DNA from: Actinospica robiniae DSM 44927
Lineage (GTDB): Bacteria; Actinomycetota; Actinomycetes; Streptomycetales; Catenulisporaceae
Assembly: GCF_000504285.1 (NCBI RefSeq)
Contig: NZ_KI632511.1
Span: 9,839,982 to 9,903,981, forward strand
DNA: 64,000 bases
Reading direction: 5' to 3'
Shown in pieces: positions 8,550-17,892 of the stretch (positions within the stretch are counted from its first letter, which is position 1; the number at the start of each line of letters is the position of its first letter). The notes under the pieces are model-generated. The model was given only the letters and a program-made list of their open reading frames with translations, was not told where the DNA came from and made no database searches. Both the position numbers and the translations under genes were made by a program.

Positions 8550-9728
8550 TCAGCCGATTCCCAGCTGGCTCTCGAGCGAGGTGTAGGCCGAGTAGTCCGC
8601 CTGCGTGACCACGCCGACCCCGGAGCTCAGGGTGGAACCGTCCGACTCCAGGAAGGGCTGGATCAGGTTCATCGTCGCGGTCTTGCCCAGGACCTTCATC
8701 GCGGCCAGGATGTACGCCCCGGTGTAGCCCTGGTAGTACGGCATCTGCACCACGGTCGCGGAGATGGCGCCGGACTGGACCGCGCTGAGCGTGGCCGGGT
8801 CGGTGTCGTCGCACACGATCTTGATGTCGGTCTTCTTCGCCGTGCTCACGGCCTGGGCCAGCGCCGGCCCGTCGTACGAGTAGACGCCGTACAGGCCCTT
8901 GACGTCGGGGTTGTTGGCCAGGATCGACTCGGCGTCGGACTGGGCGGTGGCGGCCGAGAGGTTGTCGTTCTCGGTGACCGTGACCTTGATGTTCGTCCCC
9001 GCCAGCGCCTGCTTGAACCCGGCGATGCGCTCGGTCGCGTTGGCCGCCGTGAGCGAGCCGACCAGCACGGCCACATCGCCCGTGCCGTTCAGGGCCGCCT
9101 TCATGGCCAGACCGGCGTTGTAGCCGGCCTCGGTGTTCGGCGTGCCGAGGTACAGCCCGGCCGCATCCGTGCCGGGCAGCGGCGAGTCGATCGCGAGCAC
9201 GAACCGGCCGCCGGCCACGTCGGTGGCGATGGCGTTCTTCGCCGAGGCCGGGTCGATCGCGGAGATCGAGTAGCCGGTCACGCCCTTGCCGCGCAGGGAC
9301 TCGAGCTCGGTGTCCTGCTCGGTCAGGGTGCCGTCCGGCGGAGCGAAGTAGTTGCAGTTCGAGGAGCTGATGTTCAGCGCCTTGCAAGCGGCCTCGAAGC
9401 CGACCTGGCCGGCCTTCCAGTAGTCCGCCGCCACGTTGACCACCATGGCGATGTTCGCCGAGGACAGGTCCTTGCCCTTGAGCGCGCAGGCCAGCGAGTT
9501 GTCCAGCGCGGTCAGGTTGGCGTCGTTGAAGGTGACCGAACCCTGCAGCGCGTCACCGGTGGAAGACGGGAGCGGGCTGGGGGTGGCGAGACAGTTGGCC
9601 GCGACGCTCGCAGTGCTCTGCGCCGAAGTGTTCGAGCTTGACCCGCCCGACTTCGAACAGGCCGAAGCGCTGACGGCGAGCAGCGCGGCGGTGGCCGCCG
9701 CCATCGCCTTGGTGCGTGTGATCCTCAT
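8550..9728 (-). CDS. sugar-binding lipoprotein of ABC importer (first system)
   Basis: This 392-residue Peripla_BP_4 lipoprotein has the signal peptide MRITRTKAMAAATAALLAV with lipobox VSASAC (Cys at about residue 24), then a Ser/Gly linker. Domain landmarks include VAADYWKAGQVGFEAACKAL and the hinge-side VKGLYGVYSYDGPALAQA. An AAGGGC ribosome site precedes ATG 9728. It is the first transporter gene after araA, separated by a 207-base unstructured tract, so its mRNA level may differ from that of the enzymes. A role in arabinose or another pentose is inferred from context. Confidence 0.9.
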   Translation of the reverse strand: MRITRTKAMAAATAALLAVSASACSKSGGSSSNTSAQSTASVAANCLATPSPLPSSTGDALQGSVTFNDANLTALDNSLACALKGKDLSSANIAMVVNVAADYWKAGQVGFEAACKALNISSSNCNYFAPPDGTLTEQDTELESLRGKGVTGYSISAIDPASAKNAIATDVAGGRFVLAIDSPLPGTDAAGLYLGTPNTEAGYNAGLAMKAALNGTGDVAVLVGSLTAANATERIAGFKQALAGTNIKVTVTENDNLSAATAQSDAESILANNPDVKGLYGVYSYDGPALAQAVSTAKKTDIKIVCDDTDPATLSAVQSGAISATVVQMPYYQGYTGAYILAAMKVLGKTATMNLIQPFLESDGSTLSSGVGVVTQADYSAYTSLESQLGIG

Positions 9729-9935
9729 TGATCGTGCCCTTCGATGTGAGGGTTGATGGTGCTTGGTGTTGTGCGTGTTCTTCTTTCTCGTTGCGGTGGT
9801 GCCGTGGTACCGGTGGTGCGGTGGTGCGGCCTTGCGGTGGTGCGTGGGTGGTGCGGGTATTGCGGTGTGGTGCGTGGGTGGTACCGACCCGCCGCCGATG
9901 CGGCGACGGCGGGCCGCTCGTGGGGCCGGCCGGGC
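9729..9935 (-). other. C-rich, G-poor tract between araA and the transporter genes
   Basis: The mRNA strand is a run of degenerate CACCACCGCA and GCACCACC words, then an A-rich stretch ending in a ribosome site. It has few G residues over about 150 bases and no open frame of interest. The segment next to araA (9880-9935) is GC-rich and could form a hairpin around GCCGCCGATGCGGCGACGGC. The arrangement, hairpin then open C-rich leader, would suit partial termination or processing between catabolic and transport genes. Confidence 0.4.
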
Positions 9936-11438
9936 TCAGAAGCCGCGGGCCAGCCGGTAGTAGGCCTGGTTCCAGCGCATCTCCTGCTCGAACCGGGCGG
10001 TGGTGGTGTCGGCGTCGATGGTGAGCAGTTCGACGCCGAGCTGGCGGGCGAGGTCGGTCAGCACGTCGATGCCGATCGCGGTCGTCAGCACCGTGTGGTG
10101 CGGTGCTCCCGCCGTGAGCCAGGACTCGACCGAGGTGCGCCAGTTCGGCCGCGGGCTCCACACCGCGCGCGCCACCGGCAGGGCCGGCAGCGGCTCGGGC
10201 GGGGCGACCACGTCGATGACGTTGGCGGTGATCCGCAGCCGGTCGCCGAGGTCGGAGAGCCCGGCCACGACCGCGGGCCCGGGGGCGGCGTCGAAGACCA
10301 GGCGCACCGGGTCCTCGCGGCCGCCGATGCCCAGCGGGTGGATCTCGCAGGACGGGGTGGCCGCGGCGATCGAGGGGCAGACCTCGAGCATGTGCGCGCC
10401 GAGGATCAGCTCCTTGCCGGGCTCGAGGTGGTAGGTGTAGTCCTCCATGAAGGAGGTGCCGCCCGCGGCCCCGGCCGACGCGGTCTTCAGCGCCCGCAGC
10501 AGCAGCGAGGTCTTCCAGTCGCCCTCGCCGCCGAAGCCGTAGCCGTCGGCCATCAGCCGCTGCACGGCCAGGCCGGGCAGCTGGCGCAGGCCGCCGAGGT
10601 CCTCGAAGTTCGTGGTGAACGCGCCGAACCCGCCGTCCGTCAGGAAACTGCGAAGGCCCGCCTCGATCCGCGCGGCGTAGCGCAGCGACTCGTGCCGCTC
10701 GCCGCCGCGGCGCAGCGCCGCGTCCACGGTGTAGACGTCCTCGTATTCGGCGGTGAGCGCGTCGATGGCGGCGTCGTCCACCGCGTCGACCACGGCGACG
10801 AGGTCGTTGACGCCGTAGGTGTTGACCGACGCGCCGAGCCGGATCTGGGCCTCGACCTTGTCGCCCTCGGTCACCGCGACGTCGCGCATGTTGTCGCCGA
10901 ACCGGGCGAGCTTGAGCGAGCGCAGGTCGGCGCGGGCCAGGGCGGCGCGGGCCCAGGCGTCCACTCCGGCGATGACGGCCGGGTCGGAGGCGTGCCCGGC
11001 CACCGTCTTGCGCGGCACGTTCAGCCGGGTCTGGATGTGCGCGAACTCCCGGTCGCCGTGCGCGGCCTGGTTCAGGTTCATGAAGTCCATGTCGATGCTC
11101 GACCACGGCAGCGGCGCGTCGGCCTGCGTGTGCAGGTGCAGCATCGGCTTGTCCAGCGCGTCCAGGCCACCGATCCACATCTTCGCCGGGGAGAAGGTGT
11201 GCATCCAGGCGATCACGCCGGCGACCCGCTCGTCCGCGTTCGCCTCGATGCAGGCCCGGCGGATCGACTCGGCGTCCTTGAGCACCGGGCGCCACTCCAC
11301 CTTCGCCGGCAGCCCCGCGTCGTCGAGCAGGCCGGCTATTCGGCCCGACTGCTCGGCCACCTGCCGGAGCGTGTCCTCCCCGTACAGGGACTGGCTCCCG
11401 GTCAGGAACCACAGGACGCTGTCAGTGCGCTGAGTCAT
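9936..11438 (-). CDS. araA: L-arabinose isomerase
   Basis: This 500-residue, Mn-dependent enzyme converts L-arabinose to L-ribulose. Length and motifs match Ara[13 protein letters not shown] near the N-terminus, [12 protein letters not shown], and the metal-binding residues in GFGGEGDWK (Glu), FMEDYTY (Glu), GAHMLEV (His) and GAPHHT (His). The ATG at 11438 overlaps the araD stop by four bases. It is the third enzyme gene in the order araB-araD-araA. Confidence 0.97.
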   Translation of the reverse strand: MTQRTDSVLWFLTGSQSLYGEDTLRQVAEQSGRIAGLLDDAGLPAKVEWRPVLKDAESIRRACIEANADERVAGVIAWMHTFSPAKMWIGGLDALDKPMLHLHTQADAPLPWSSIDMDFMNLNQAAHGDREFAHIQTRLNVPRKTVAGHASDPAVIAGVDAWARAALARADLRSLKLARFGDNMRDVAVTEGDKVEAQIRLGASVNTYGVNDLVAVVDAVDDAAIDALTAEYEDVYTVDAALRRGGERHESLRYAARIEAGLRSFLTDGGFGAFTTNFEDLGGLRQLPGLAVQRLMADGYGFGGEGDWKTSLLLRALKTASAGAAGGTSFMEDYTYHLEPGKELILGAHMLEVCPSIAAATPSCEIHPLGIGGREDPVRLVFDAAPGPAVVAGLSDLGDRLRITANVIDVVAPPEPLPALPVARAVWSPRPNWRTSVESWLTAGAPHHTVLTTAIGIDVLTDLARQLGVELLTIDADTTTARFEQEMRWNQAYYRLARGF

Positions 11439-12154
11439 GAGTCACCGTTCTCCGCGGTCTGGACACGGCCCGGCTGGCCGTAGACGTTCGTGTAGCGGTC
11501 GTTCAGGGCCTTGATGTCGGCTTCGTCGATCGGGATGACCGGGCCGAGCAGGCGGGCGAGGTGGACCGTGCGCGCGGCGTCCTCCACCATCACCGCGGCC
11601 TTGACCGCGGCCCGCGCGCTCTTGCCGACGGTGAACACGCCGTGGCTGCGCATCAGCACGGCCGGAGAACGGCTGCCGGCCAGCGTCTCGACGATGCCCG
11701 CGCCGATGGACTCGTCGCCGATCAGGGCGAACGGCCCGACCGGGATGTCGCCGCCGAACTCGTCCGCGATGGCGGTGAGCACGCACGGTATGGCCTCGCC
11801 GCGCGCCGCCCACGAGGTGGCGTAGGGGGAGTGGGTGTGCACGACTCCGTTCACGTCCGGCCGCTCGCGGTACACGTACGCGTGCGAGCCGGTGTCGCTC
11901 GAGGGCTTGTACGCGCCCTCGACGACGTTGCCGTCCAGGTCGCACACGACCATGGACTCGGGCGTGAGCTCCTCGTACTCGAGGCCGCTCGGCTTGATCA
12001 CCATCAGGTCCGCGCCGGCCACCCGGGCCGAGACGTTGCCCGAGGTCCAGGAGACCAGGCCGGACTTGGGCAGGTAGGCGTGCAGGGCGCAGACGTCGGC
12101 CCGGGCCGCTTGGATCGCAGCGCGCACCTCGGCGGAGAACTGATCGGCCGTCAT
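11435..12154 (-). CDS. araD: L-ribulose-5-phosphate 4-epimerase
   Basis: This 239-residue, zinc-dependent class II aldolase-fold enzyme makes D-xylulose 5-phosphate. SGNVSAR and MVIKPSG form the phosphate site. The zinc ligands are the pair of histidines in VVHTHSPYA and a later His in [10 protein letters not shown]. The start ATG at 12154 overlaps the araB stop codon (ATGA), and the end overlaps araA, so the three enzymes are coupled. The whole pathway to the pentose phosphate pool is therefore present. Confidence 0.95.
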   Translation of the reverse strand: MTADQFSAEVRAAIQAARADVCALHAYLPKSGLVSWTSGNVSARVAGADLMVIKPSGLEYEELTPESMVVCDLDGNVVEGAYKPSSDTGSHAYVYRERPDVNGVVHTHSPYATSWAARGEAIPCVLTAIADEFGGDIPVGPFALIGDESIGAGIVETLAGSRSPAVLMRSHGVFTVGKSARAAVKAAVMVEDAARTVHLARLLGPVIPIDEADIKALNDRYTNVYGQPGRVQTAENGDS

Positions 12155-13875
12155 CGTGCGCCCGCCTTTATCTCGTGCAGCCGGTGCAGCACCTCGTTGC
12201 CGCCGCGGCCGAAGTAGTCGTGCAGCTCGTCGTACTCGGCGAACAGGGCGTCGTACGCCTTGGCCCGGTCCTCGTCCGGCAGGTACGCCGCGGCGACCCG
12301 GCTGCCCATGGCGTGACCGGCGCTGACCGCGTCCGGGTACGCGCCGGCCGCCACCGCCGCGTGGATGGCCGCGCCCAGGGCCGGCGCCTGCGCGGAACCG
12401 GCCAGGCTGACCGGGCGGCGGAGCACGTCCGCGTACATCTGCATCAGGAAGCTGTTCTTGATCAGGCCGCCGGCCGCGATGAACTCGGTCACCGGCACTC
12501 CGCCGGCCTCCAGCGCCTCGACGATCACGCGGGTGCCGAAGGCGGTGGATTCGAGCAGCGCCCGGTAGATCTCGTGCGGCTCGGTGCCCAGGGTCAGCCC
12601 GACGATCACGCCGGAGAGGTGGTGGTCGACCAGCACCGACCGGTTGCCGCTGTGCCAGTCCAGCGCGACCAGTCCGTGCGCGCCCACCTCCTGCTCGGCG
12701 GCCTGCTCGGTGAGCAGCTCGTGCAGGCTGATCCCGCGCTCGGCGGCTTCGGCGGTCAGCGCGGGGGAGCTGTAGCGCTCGACGAACCAGGCGAATATGT
12801 CGCCGACGCCCGACTGTCCGGCCTCGTAGCCCCACAGCCCGGCGATGATGCCGCCGTCGACGACGCCGCACATCCCGGCCACGTCGGCCGGACCGTTCGC
12901 GTTAACATCTCGGCCGCTGGGGCCGCCGTTGACGATGTGGCAGGTGGACGTGCCCATGATGGCGACCATCTGGCCCGCCTCGACCGCCTGCACGGCCGGG
13001 CCGGTGACGTGTGCGTCCACGTTGCCGACGGACACCGCGATCCCGGCCGGCAGCCCGGTCCACTCGGCCGCGGTCTCGCACAGCGATCCGGCCTTCTCGC
13101 CCAGCGCCGAGACCGGGAACTCCAGCTTGGCGGTGAAGTCGGTGAAATCGGGGTTGAGCGCGGCCAGGTACTCGGCGCTCGGACGCGCGCCGTCCTGCAG
13201 GATGCCCTTGTACCCGGCGGTGCAGGCGTTGCGGCTCTCCTCGCCGGTCAGCTGCCAGGTGATCCAGTCGGTGGCCTCGATCCAGCGGTCGGCGGCGCGG
13301 TAGAGCTCCGCGTCCTCCTCGAGCAGCTGCAGGCCCTTGGCGTACTCCCACTCGGAGGAGATCTTGCCGCCGTAGCGCCCGATCCACTCCTCGCCGCGCT
13401 CGTGCGCCAGGGCGTTGATGCGGTCGGCCTGCGGCTGGGCGGCGTGGTGCTTCCACAGCTTGACGTAGGCGTGCGGCCGGTTCCGATAGGGCGTCAGCTC
13501 GCACAGCGGGGTGCCGTCGGCCAGGGTCGGCAGCACCGTGCACGCGGTGAAGTCCACGCCGATGCCGATGACCTGCTCAGGGCTCACACCGGCGGCGGCG
13601 AGGGCGGCCGGAACCGCGCGGCGCAGCACGTCGCGGTAGTCGTCCGGGTCCTGCAGCGCCCAGTCCGGCGGCAGCGCCGCGCCGCTGGCCGGCAGGGCGC
13701 GCTCGATCACCCCGTGCCGGTACTCCTGCACAGCGCTGCCCAGCTCAGCGCCGTCGGCCACCCGTACCACCAGCGCCCGGCCGGAGAGCGTGCCGTAGTC
13801 CACGCCCACCACGCAGGCGCCGTCCGCGATGTCAATACTTTCATCAACGGGTTGAGTGTGAGCGTTAACAATCAT
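12151..13875 (-). CDS. araB: ribulokinase
   Basis: This 574-residue FGGY-family kinase phosphorylates L-ribulose. Hallmarks are VVGVDYGTLSGRALVV at the N-terminus, IGVDFTACTVLPT, the FGGY signature region around GGLIKNSFLMQMYADVL, and ALGAAIHAA. The annotated ATG (13875) has no good Shine-Dalgarno and its first 20 codons are AT-richer and not conserved. An operator-like GTGAGCGTTAACAAT lies across these first codons, so the true start could be one of the GTG codons just before GVDYG (about 13810), or the operator is intragenic. Confidence 0.95.
   Translation of the reverse strand: MIVNAHTQPVDESIDIADGACVVGVDYGTLSGRALVVRVADGAELGSAVQEYRHGVIERALPASGAALPPDWALQDPDDYRDVLRRAVPAALAAAGVSPEQVIGIGVDFTACTVLPTLADGTPLCELTPYRNRPHAYVKLWKHHAAQPQADRINALAHERGEEWIGRYGGKISSEWEYAKGLQLLEEDAELYRAADRWIEATDWITWQLTGEESRNACTAGYKGILQDGARPSAEYLAALNPDFTDFTAKLEFPVSALGEKAGSLCETAAEWTGLPAGIAVSVGNVDAHVTGPAVQAVEAGQMVAIMGTSTCHIVNGGPSGRDVNANGPADVAGMCGVVDGGIIAGLWGYEAGQSGVGDIFAWFVERYSSPALTAEAAERGISLHELLTEQAAEQEVGAHGLVALDWHSGNRSVLVDHHLSGVIVGLTLGTEPHEIYRALLESTAFGTRVIVEALEAGGVPVTEFIAAGGLIKNSFLMQMYADVLRRPVSLAGSAQAPALGAAIHAAVAAGAYPDAVSAGHAMGSRVAAAYLPDEDRAKAYDALFAEYDELHDYFGRGGNEVLHRLHEIKAGAR
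13857..13872. promoter_or_regulatory. LacI-type operator-like site at the araB start
   Basis: TGTGAGCGTTAACAAT on the plus strand contains the palindromic core GTTAAC and ends three bases before the araB ATG. The segment GCGTTA-CAAT recurs in front of the neighbouring LacI-family gene at 15077-15090 (minus strand TTTGCGTTATCAAT). A shared, roadblock-type operator for arabinose control is inferred. Confidence 0.5.
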
Positions 13876-14005
13876 GACCGGCCGTTCTCATCCTGCAGGT
13901 CCTCTCAGTGGTGGAGCGTGCGTCGGTGGTTCCGGCGGCCCGCAACGGGTCCGCCGACGAGCGGGGCGCCGGCGCGCGGCGCGGCGTGGGTCCGGCGGGG
14001 GCCGG

Positions 14006-15070
14006 TCAGGCCGCCTCGGGCCGCGGCGGGGCGGTGGAGGCGCGCACCACCAGGCTCGGGCCCACGGTCACCCGCGGCGCGGTGCGCGGGGCCGGGCCTC
14101 CGCCGGCGTTGAGGTCCACCAGCTCGATCAGCGTGGCCAGCGCCCGCCGGCCGAGCTCGTCGAAGTCCTGTCGGATGGTGGTCAGCGGCGGGCCGAAGTA
14201 CTCGGCCTCGGGGATGTCGTCGAAGCCGATCAGGCTCAGGTCCTCGGGCACCCGCAGCCCCGCCGCCTGCACGGCGCGCAGCAGGCCGAGGGCCATGTGG
14301 TCGTTGGCGCAGAACAGGGCGGTGATCGGGTCTTCCTCGTCGTGCACCCGGGCGGCGAGTTCCCGCCCGAGCTCGTAGCCGGTGCGCGAGGACCAGTCCC
14401 CGCCGATGAACGGCTCGGGCTCGCGGGCGCCGCGGGCGGCCAGCGCCCGGCGCCAGCCGACCTCGCGCTCCTGCGCGTCCAGCCAGCTGCGCGGCCCGGC
14501 CACGTGGTGCACGGTGCGGTGGCCGAGGTCGAGCAGGTAGGAGGTGGCGCGCTCGGCGCCGGCCTCGTTGTCCACCGCGACCGAGGACAGCGCCGCGTGC
14601 GTGCCGCAGCCCACCGCCACCAGCGGCAGGTCCGAGCGCACCTGGGAGAGCGCGTTGACCGCGCTGGTCTGCGGGGCTATCACGATCAGCCCCTCGACCG
14701 CCTGGTCGCGCAGCCGGTCCACGGCGTCGAGCACGGAGCGCCGGTCCAGCGCGGCGAGCGCGGCCACCGCGACGAAGTAGTCGAGGTCCTTGGCCGCCTG
14801 CTCGATCCCGTAGAGCATGGACGCGGGCCCGTAGAGCGTGGTGTTGAAGCTGACCACGCCCAGGGTCCGGGTGCGCCGGGTGACCAGCGCGCGGGCCGCC
14901 ACGTTGGGCCGGTAACCCAGCTCCCTGATGGCAGTGAGCACGCGGTCGCGGGTGGCCGGCTTGACGTTGGGGTGGTCGTTGAGCACCCGGGAGACCGTCT
15001 GGTGCGAGACCCCGGCCGCCTGGGCGACATCGGCCATCACCGGCGCTCGGCCGCTCCCTGTGGACTGCAT
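14006..15070 (-). CDS. LacI-family transcriptional regulator of the arabinose locus
   Basis: This 354-residue protein has an N-terminal LacI helix-turn-helix at about residues 12-60 (MADVAQAAGVSHQTVSRVL, hinge helix region GYRPNVAARAL). The periplasmic-binding-protein-like sensor follows, with LGVVSFNTTLYG and LIGFDDIPEAEYF. It lies 130 bases upstream of araB on the same strand. Its own promoter (TTGACG, 17-bp spacer, TATCAA) ends eight bases before the ATG, so the transcript is nearly leaderless. Sensing of arabinose or a derivative is inferred from position. Confidence 0.92.
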   Translation of the reverse strand: MQSTGSGRAPVMADVAQAAGVSHQTVSRVLNDHPNVKPATRDRVLTAIRELGYRPNVAARALVTRRTRTLGVVSFNTTLYGPASMLYGIEQAAKDLDYFVAVAALAALDRRSVLDAVDRLRDQAVEGLIVIAPQTSAVNALSQVRSDLPLVAVGCGTHAALSSVAVDNEAGAERATSYLLDLGHRTVHHVAGPRSWLDAQEREVGWRRALAARGAREPEPFIGGDWSSRTGYELGRELAARVHDEEDPITALFCANDHMALGLLRAVQAAGLRVPEDLSLIGFDDIPEAEYFGPPLTTIRQDFDELGRRALATLIELVDLNAGGGPAPRTAPRVTVGPSLVVRASTAPPRPEAA

Positions 15071-15076
15071 GGGAGA

Positions 15077-15106
15077 ATTGATAACGCAAACATTTCTGTG
15101 CGTCAA
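15077..15106 (-). promoter_or_regulatory. promoter and operator-like site of the LacI-type gene
   Basis: Read on the minus strand: -35 TTGACG (15106-15101), 17-bp spacer, -10 TATCAA (15083-15078). The spacer and -10 contain TTTGCGTTATCAAT, which matches 11 of 14 positions of the site at the araB start, indicating autoregulation. Confidence 0.5.
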
Positions 15107-15256
15107 GCCTCCGCGCCCCCACGGCGCGGCGGCGTTGCGGTTCCGTGACCACCTCGACGCCGCACGTGAATCAGCCTCCGATGATAAGCCGTCCGACACG
15201 CGGCGGCCGGCGGACTCGACTCGCCGCGGTGTCCGGTCGGCTACCATCCGTACGTT

Positions 15257-16357
15257 ATGTCCGAACCAGTCGCCGCCCAGCCGCCGGCCCTGCCGACCTT
15301 CCTGACCTGGACGATCGTGCTGACCACGGTCCTGCTCGGGCTGGGCGTCACGGTGGGCAACGACCTGCGGCTGGTGGGGCTGCTCGCCTTCCTGCCGGGC
15401 ATCGTGGCCGGCCTCGGCACGGTGCGCCAGACCGTGTTCGTCGCCTCCTGGGTCTTCGGGGCCACCATCGCCTCCGTACTCTACTTTCCCGATCCGCGGC
15501 GCTCCGACTCCACCTTCATGATCGTCCTGACCCTGCTGCTGTGCTTCGCCGCCGTGTACGTCTGCCACCGCCGCACCGCGCGCGACCGGGAGATGATGCG
15601 GCTGCGCATCACCGCCACCGCCATGCAGCGGGAGATTCTGGCGCCACTGCCGCAGCGCACCGCGGAGGCCGTGGTCGGCGGCGTGTACGAACCCATGCAC
15701 GAGGACAAACTGGTCGGCGGCGACGTGTACGACGTGGTCGCCAGCCCGTACGGCACCCGCGTGCTCATCGGCGACGTACAGGGCAAGGGCCTGCCCGCGA
15801 TCGGCACCGCCTTCGGCATCATCGGCGCCTTCCGCGAAGCGGCCTACCGGGAGCCGGAGCTCGGCGGCGTGGTCGACGCGCTCGAGTCGGCCGTGGTCCG
15901 CCACAACGTCTTCGCCGCCCGCTCCGGCCGCGACGAGCGCTACGCCACCGCGCTCATCCTGCACCTCGACGCGGACCGCCGCCCCGGCGTGGCCGCGATC
16001 AACTGCGGCCACCTCCCGCCGATCCTGCTCGGCCGGACCGGCGGACCGCGGGTCGTCGAGTTCCCCGACAACGGCCTGCCGCTCGGCATGTCCGACCTGG
16101 CCCGGCGCCCGCGGGCGCCGAGCGAGTTCGAACTGCTGCCCGGCGAGTCGCTGCTGCTCTACACCGACGGCCTGACCGAGGCCCGGGCCAGCAGCGGCGA
16201 GTTCTACCCCACCGAGCGCGCCGTGCGTACCGCCGAGCACCTGACGCCCGATCAGGTGCCCGAGGCGCTGCGCGACGACCTGAGGCTGTTCTCCGACGGC
16301 GGCCAGGTCGACGACATCGCCATCCTGAGCCTGAGCCGCGCGATGCAAGCGGAGTAG
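15257..16357 (+). CDS. membrane-bound SpoIIE/PP2C-type serine phosphatase
   Basis: This 366-residue protein has three or four hydrophobic segments in residues 14-108 and a cytoplasmic SpoIIE (RsbU-like) domain from about residue 125. Phosphatase motifs are VGGDVYDV (metal-binding Asp), IGDVQGKG (metal-binding Asp), NCGHLPPILL, LYTDGLTEA and QVDDIAIL. Such enzymes dephosphorylate anti-sigma antagonist proteins in partner-switching pathways; the partner is not encoded nearby. A TACCAT box nine bases upstream of the ATG suggests an almost leaderless start. Divergent from the LacI-type gene. Confidence 0.9.
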   Translation: MSEPVAAQPPALPTFLTWTIVLTTVLLGLGVTVGNDLRLVGLLAFLPGIVAGLGTVRQTVFVASWVFGATIASVLYFPDPRRSDSTFMIVLTLLLCFAAVYVCHRRTARDREMMRLRITATAMQREILAPLPQRTAEAVVGGVYEPMHEDKLVGGDVYDVVASPYGTRVLIGDVQGKGLPAIGTAFGIIGAFREAAYREPELGGVVDALESAVVRHNVFAARSGRDERYATALILHLDADRRPGVAAINCGHLPPILLGRTGGPRVVEFPDNGLPLGMSDLARRPRAPSEFELLPGESLLLYTDGLTEARASSGEFYPTERAVRTAEHLTPDQVPEALRDDLRLFSDGGQVDDIAILSLSRAMQAE

Positions 16358-16515
16358 GGCGGCGTGCCCTGGGCACGGCGCCGGCCGGCAAGCCCGGCCG
16401 GTAGCCCGTCCGGCGCACCCCGGGCGCGGCCGGTGCGGCCGGGCGCTTACCGTCGTCACCGAGGCCCACCCCGCCTCGCCACGATCTGACGGACCGGACG
16501 AAGCGGAGTCCTGCC

Positions 16516-17820
16516 ATGGCCGACGACGAGCTGCACGCCGCGCTGGACCGGGCCGCCGCGGACGTCGCCGCCCGGGTCATCGGCTGGCGCCGGCACCTGC
16601 ATCAGCACCCGGAGCTGCCCAACCGCGAGGTCGAGACTGCCGCGCTCATCGCCCGCGAACTCGAATCCCTCGGCCTCGACGAGGTGCGCACCGGCATCGC
16701 CGGCCACGGAGTCGTCGGCGTGCTGCGCGGCGGCGCCCACGGCCCGGGCGCGGCCGCCGGCCGGGTGGTGGCGCTGCGGGCGGACATCGACGCGCTGCCG
16801 GTGCGGGACCTGTGCGGGCAGGACTTCGCCTCGCACGTCATCGACCTCGACTATCCCGGCGGCCCGTTCCCGGTCTCGCACGCCTGCGGCCACGACGCCC
16901 ACACCGCGATGCTGCTCGGCGCGGCGACCGTGCTCGCCGGGGCGCGCGACCGGCTCTCCGGCACGGTGCTGTTCGTCTTCCAGCCGGCCGAGGAGGGGCC
17001 GCCGGTGGCCGAGCAGGGCGGTGCCCGTGCGATGCTCGCCGAAGGCGCCCTGGCCGAGCCGCGGCCGACGATGGTGTTCGGGCTGCACGTGGCCCCGCTG
17101 CCCAAGGGCGTGCTCGGCTACCGGGTGGGCGACCAGTTCGGCGCCTCCTGCCTCGTCAGGATCCTGATCACCGGCGTGCAGGCGCACGGCTCGGCCCCGT
17201 GGCAGGGCGTGGACCCGATGCCCGCCGCCGGCGCGATCCTCACCGGCATCGGCCAGATCTACCGGCAGCTGAGCGCCTTCGACCCGGTGACGGTCAGCAT
17301 CGGGCACGTCGAGGACGCGGGCCGGTTCAACGTCATCGGGGAGACGGTCACGCTCTGGGGCACGATCCGCTGCGCGGCCGAGCCCGACATGGCCGAGGCG
17401 CAGCGGCGTCTGCGGACCCTGGCACAGCACAGCGCGGAGGCCTACCACTGCACGGCCGCGGTCGAGTACCTGCAGGACGTCCCGGCCGTGCACAACAGCG
17501 CGCAGTGGGTGCGGGCCGCGCTGCCCACCTTCTGCCGCGTCGTCGGCGAGGAGAAGGTCGTGCCCACCCCGGCGACCCTCGGCTACGACGACGTATCAGA
17601 GTTCATCAACCGCTTCGGCGGGCTCTGCGTCATGCTCGGCGTGCAAGACCTCGAATTCGGCTCGGACGGTACGCCGGTGCCCACGACCGGCGGCCGAGGC
17701 GTGGCGTACAACCACGATCCGGCTTTCTACGTGGACGAAGACACCCTCGTCGCCGGCGTCCGTCTGCACGCGCACGTCGCGGCCGACCACCTGGCCGGCA
17801 CGCTGGTCGAAGAGAGCTGA
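16516..17820 (+). CDS. M20-family amidohydrolase / metallopeptidase
   Basis: This 434-residue enzyme belongs to the amidohydrolase (hippurate hydrolase/IAA-amino-acid hydrolase-like) branch of peptidase family M20. Metal-site motifs are HLHQHPELPNRE, ALRADIDALPV, SHACGHDAHTAML, QPAEEG and a late YNHDPAFYVDE. The dimerisation domain lies between about residues 200 and 320 (VQAHGSAPW). A GCGGAG ribosome site lies nine bases before the ATG. The substrate is likely an N-acyl amino acid, but the sequence does not say which. It ends just before a strong bidirectional terminator. Confidence 0.9.
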   Translation: MADDELHAALDRAAADVAARVIGWRRHLHQHPELPNREVETAALIARELESLGLDEVRTGIAGHGVVGVLRGGAHGPGAAAGRVVALRADIDALPVRDLCGQDFASHVIDLDYPGGPFPVSHACGHDAHTAMLLGAATVLAGARDRLSGTVLFVFQPAEEGPPVAEQGGARAMLAEGALAEPRPTMVFGLHVAPLPKGVLGYRVGDQFGASCLVRILITGVQAHGSAPWQGVDPMPAAGAILTGIGQIYRQLSAFDPVTVSIGHVEDAGRFNVIGETVTLWGTIRCAAEPDMAEAQRRLRTLAQHSAEAYHCTAAVEYLQDVPAVHNSAQWVRAALPTFCRVVGEEKVVPTPATLGYDDVSEFINRFGGLCVMLGVQDLEFGSDGTPVPTTGGRGVAYNHDPAFYVDEDTLVAGVRLHAHVAADHLAGTLVEES

Positions 17821-17843
17821 TGGGAAAGAGCTGATGGAAGAAC

Positions 17844-17882
17844 GCGAACGCCCTTCACGGCCGGGCCGTGAAGGGCGTTCGC
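17844..17882. terminator. bidirectional terminator
   Basis: Perfect 18-bp arms (17844-17861 and 17865-17882) enclose a 3-base loop, between the converging M20 gene and the membrane protein gene. There is no clear T-run, as is usual in high-GC actinobacteria. Confidence 0.8.
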
Positions 17883-17892
17883 CCACGGAAGG

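Noticed and set aside
9753-11483. Long plus-strand open frame (576 codons) opposite araA
   Set aside because: Antisense shadow of araA with no domain or ribosome site.
12175-14112. Long plus-strand open frame (645 codons) opposite araB and the regulator gene
   Set aside because: It is antisense to well-matched enzymes; its translation is low-complexity Gly/Arg/Val-rich sequence typical of the complementary frame in GC-rich DNA.
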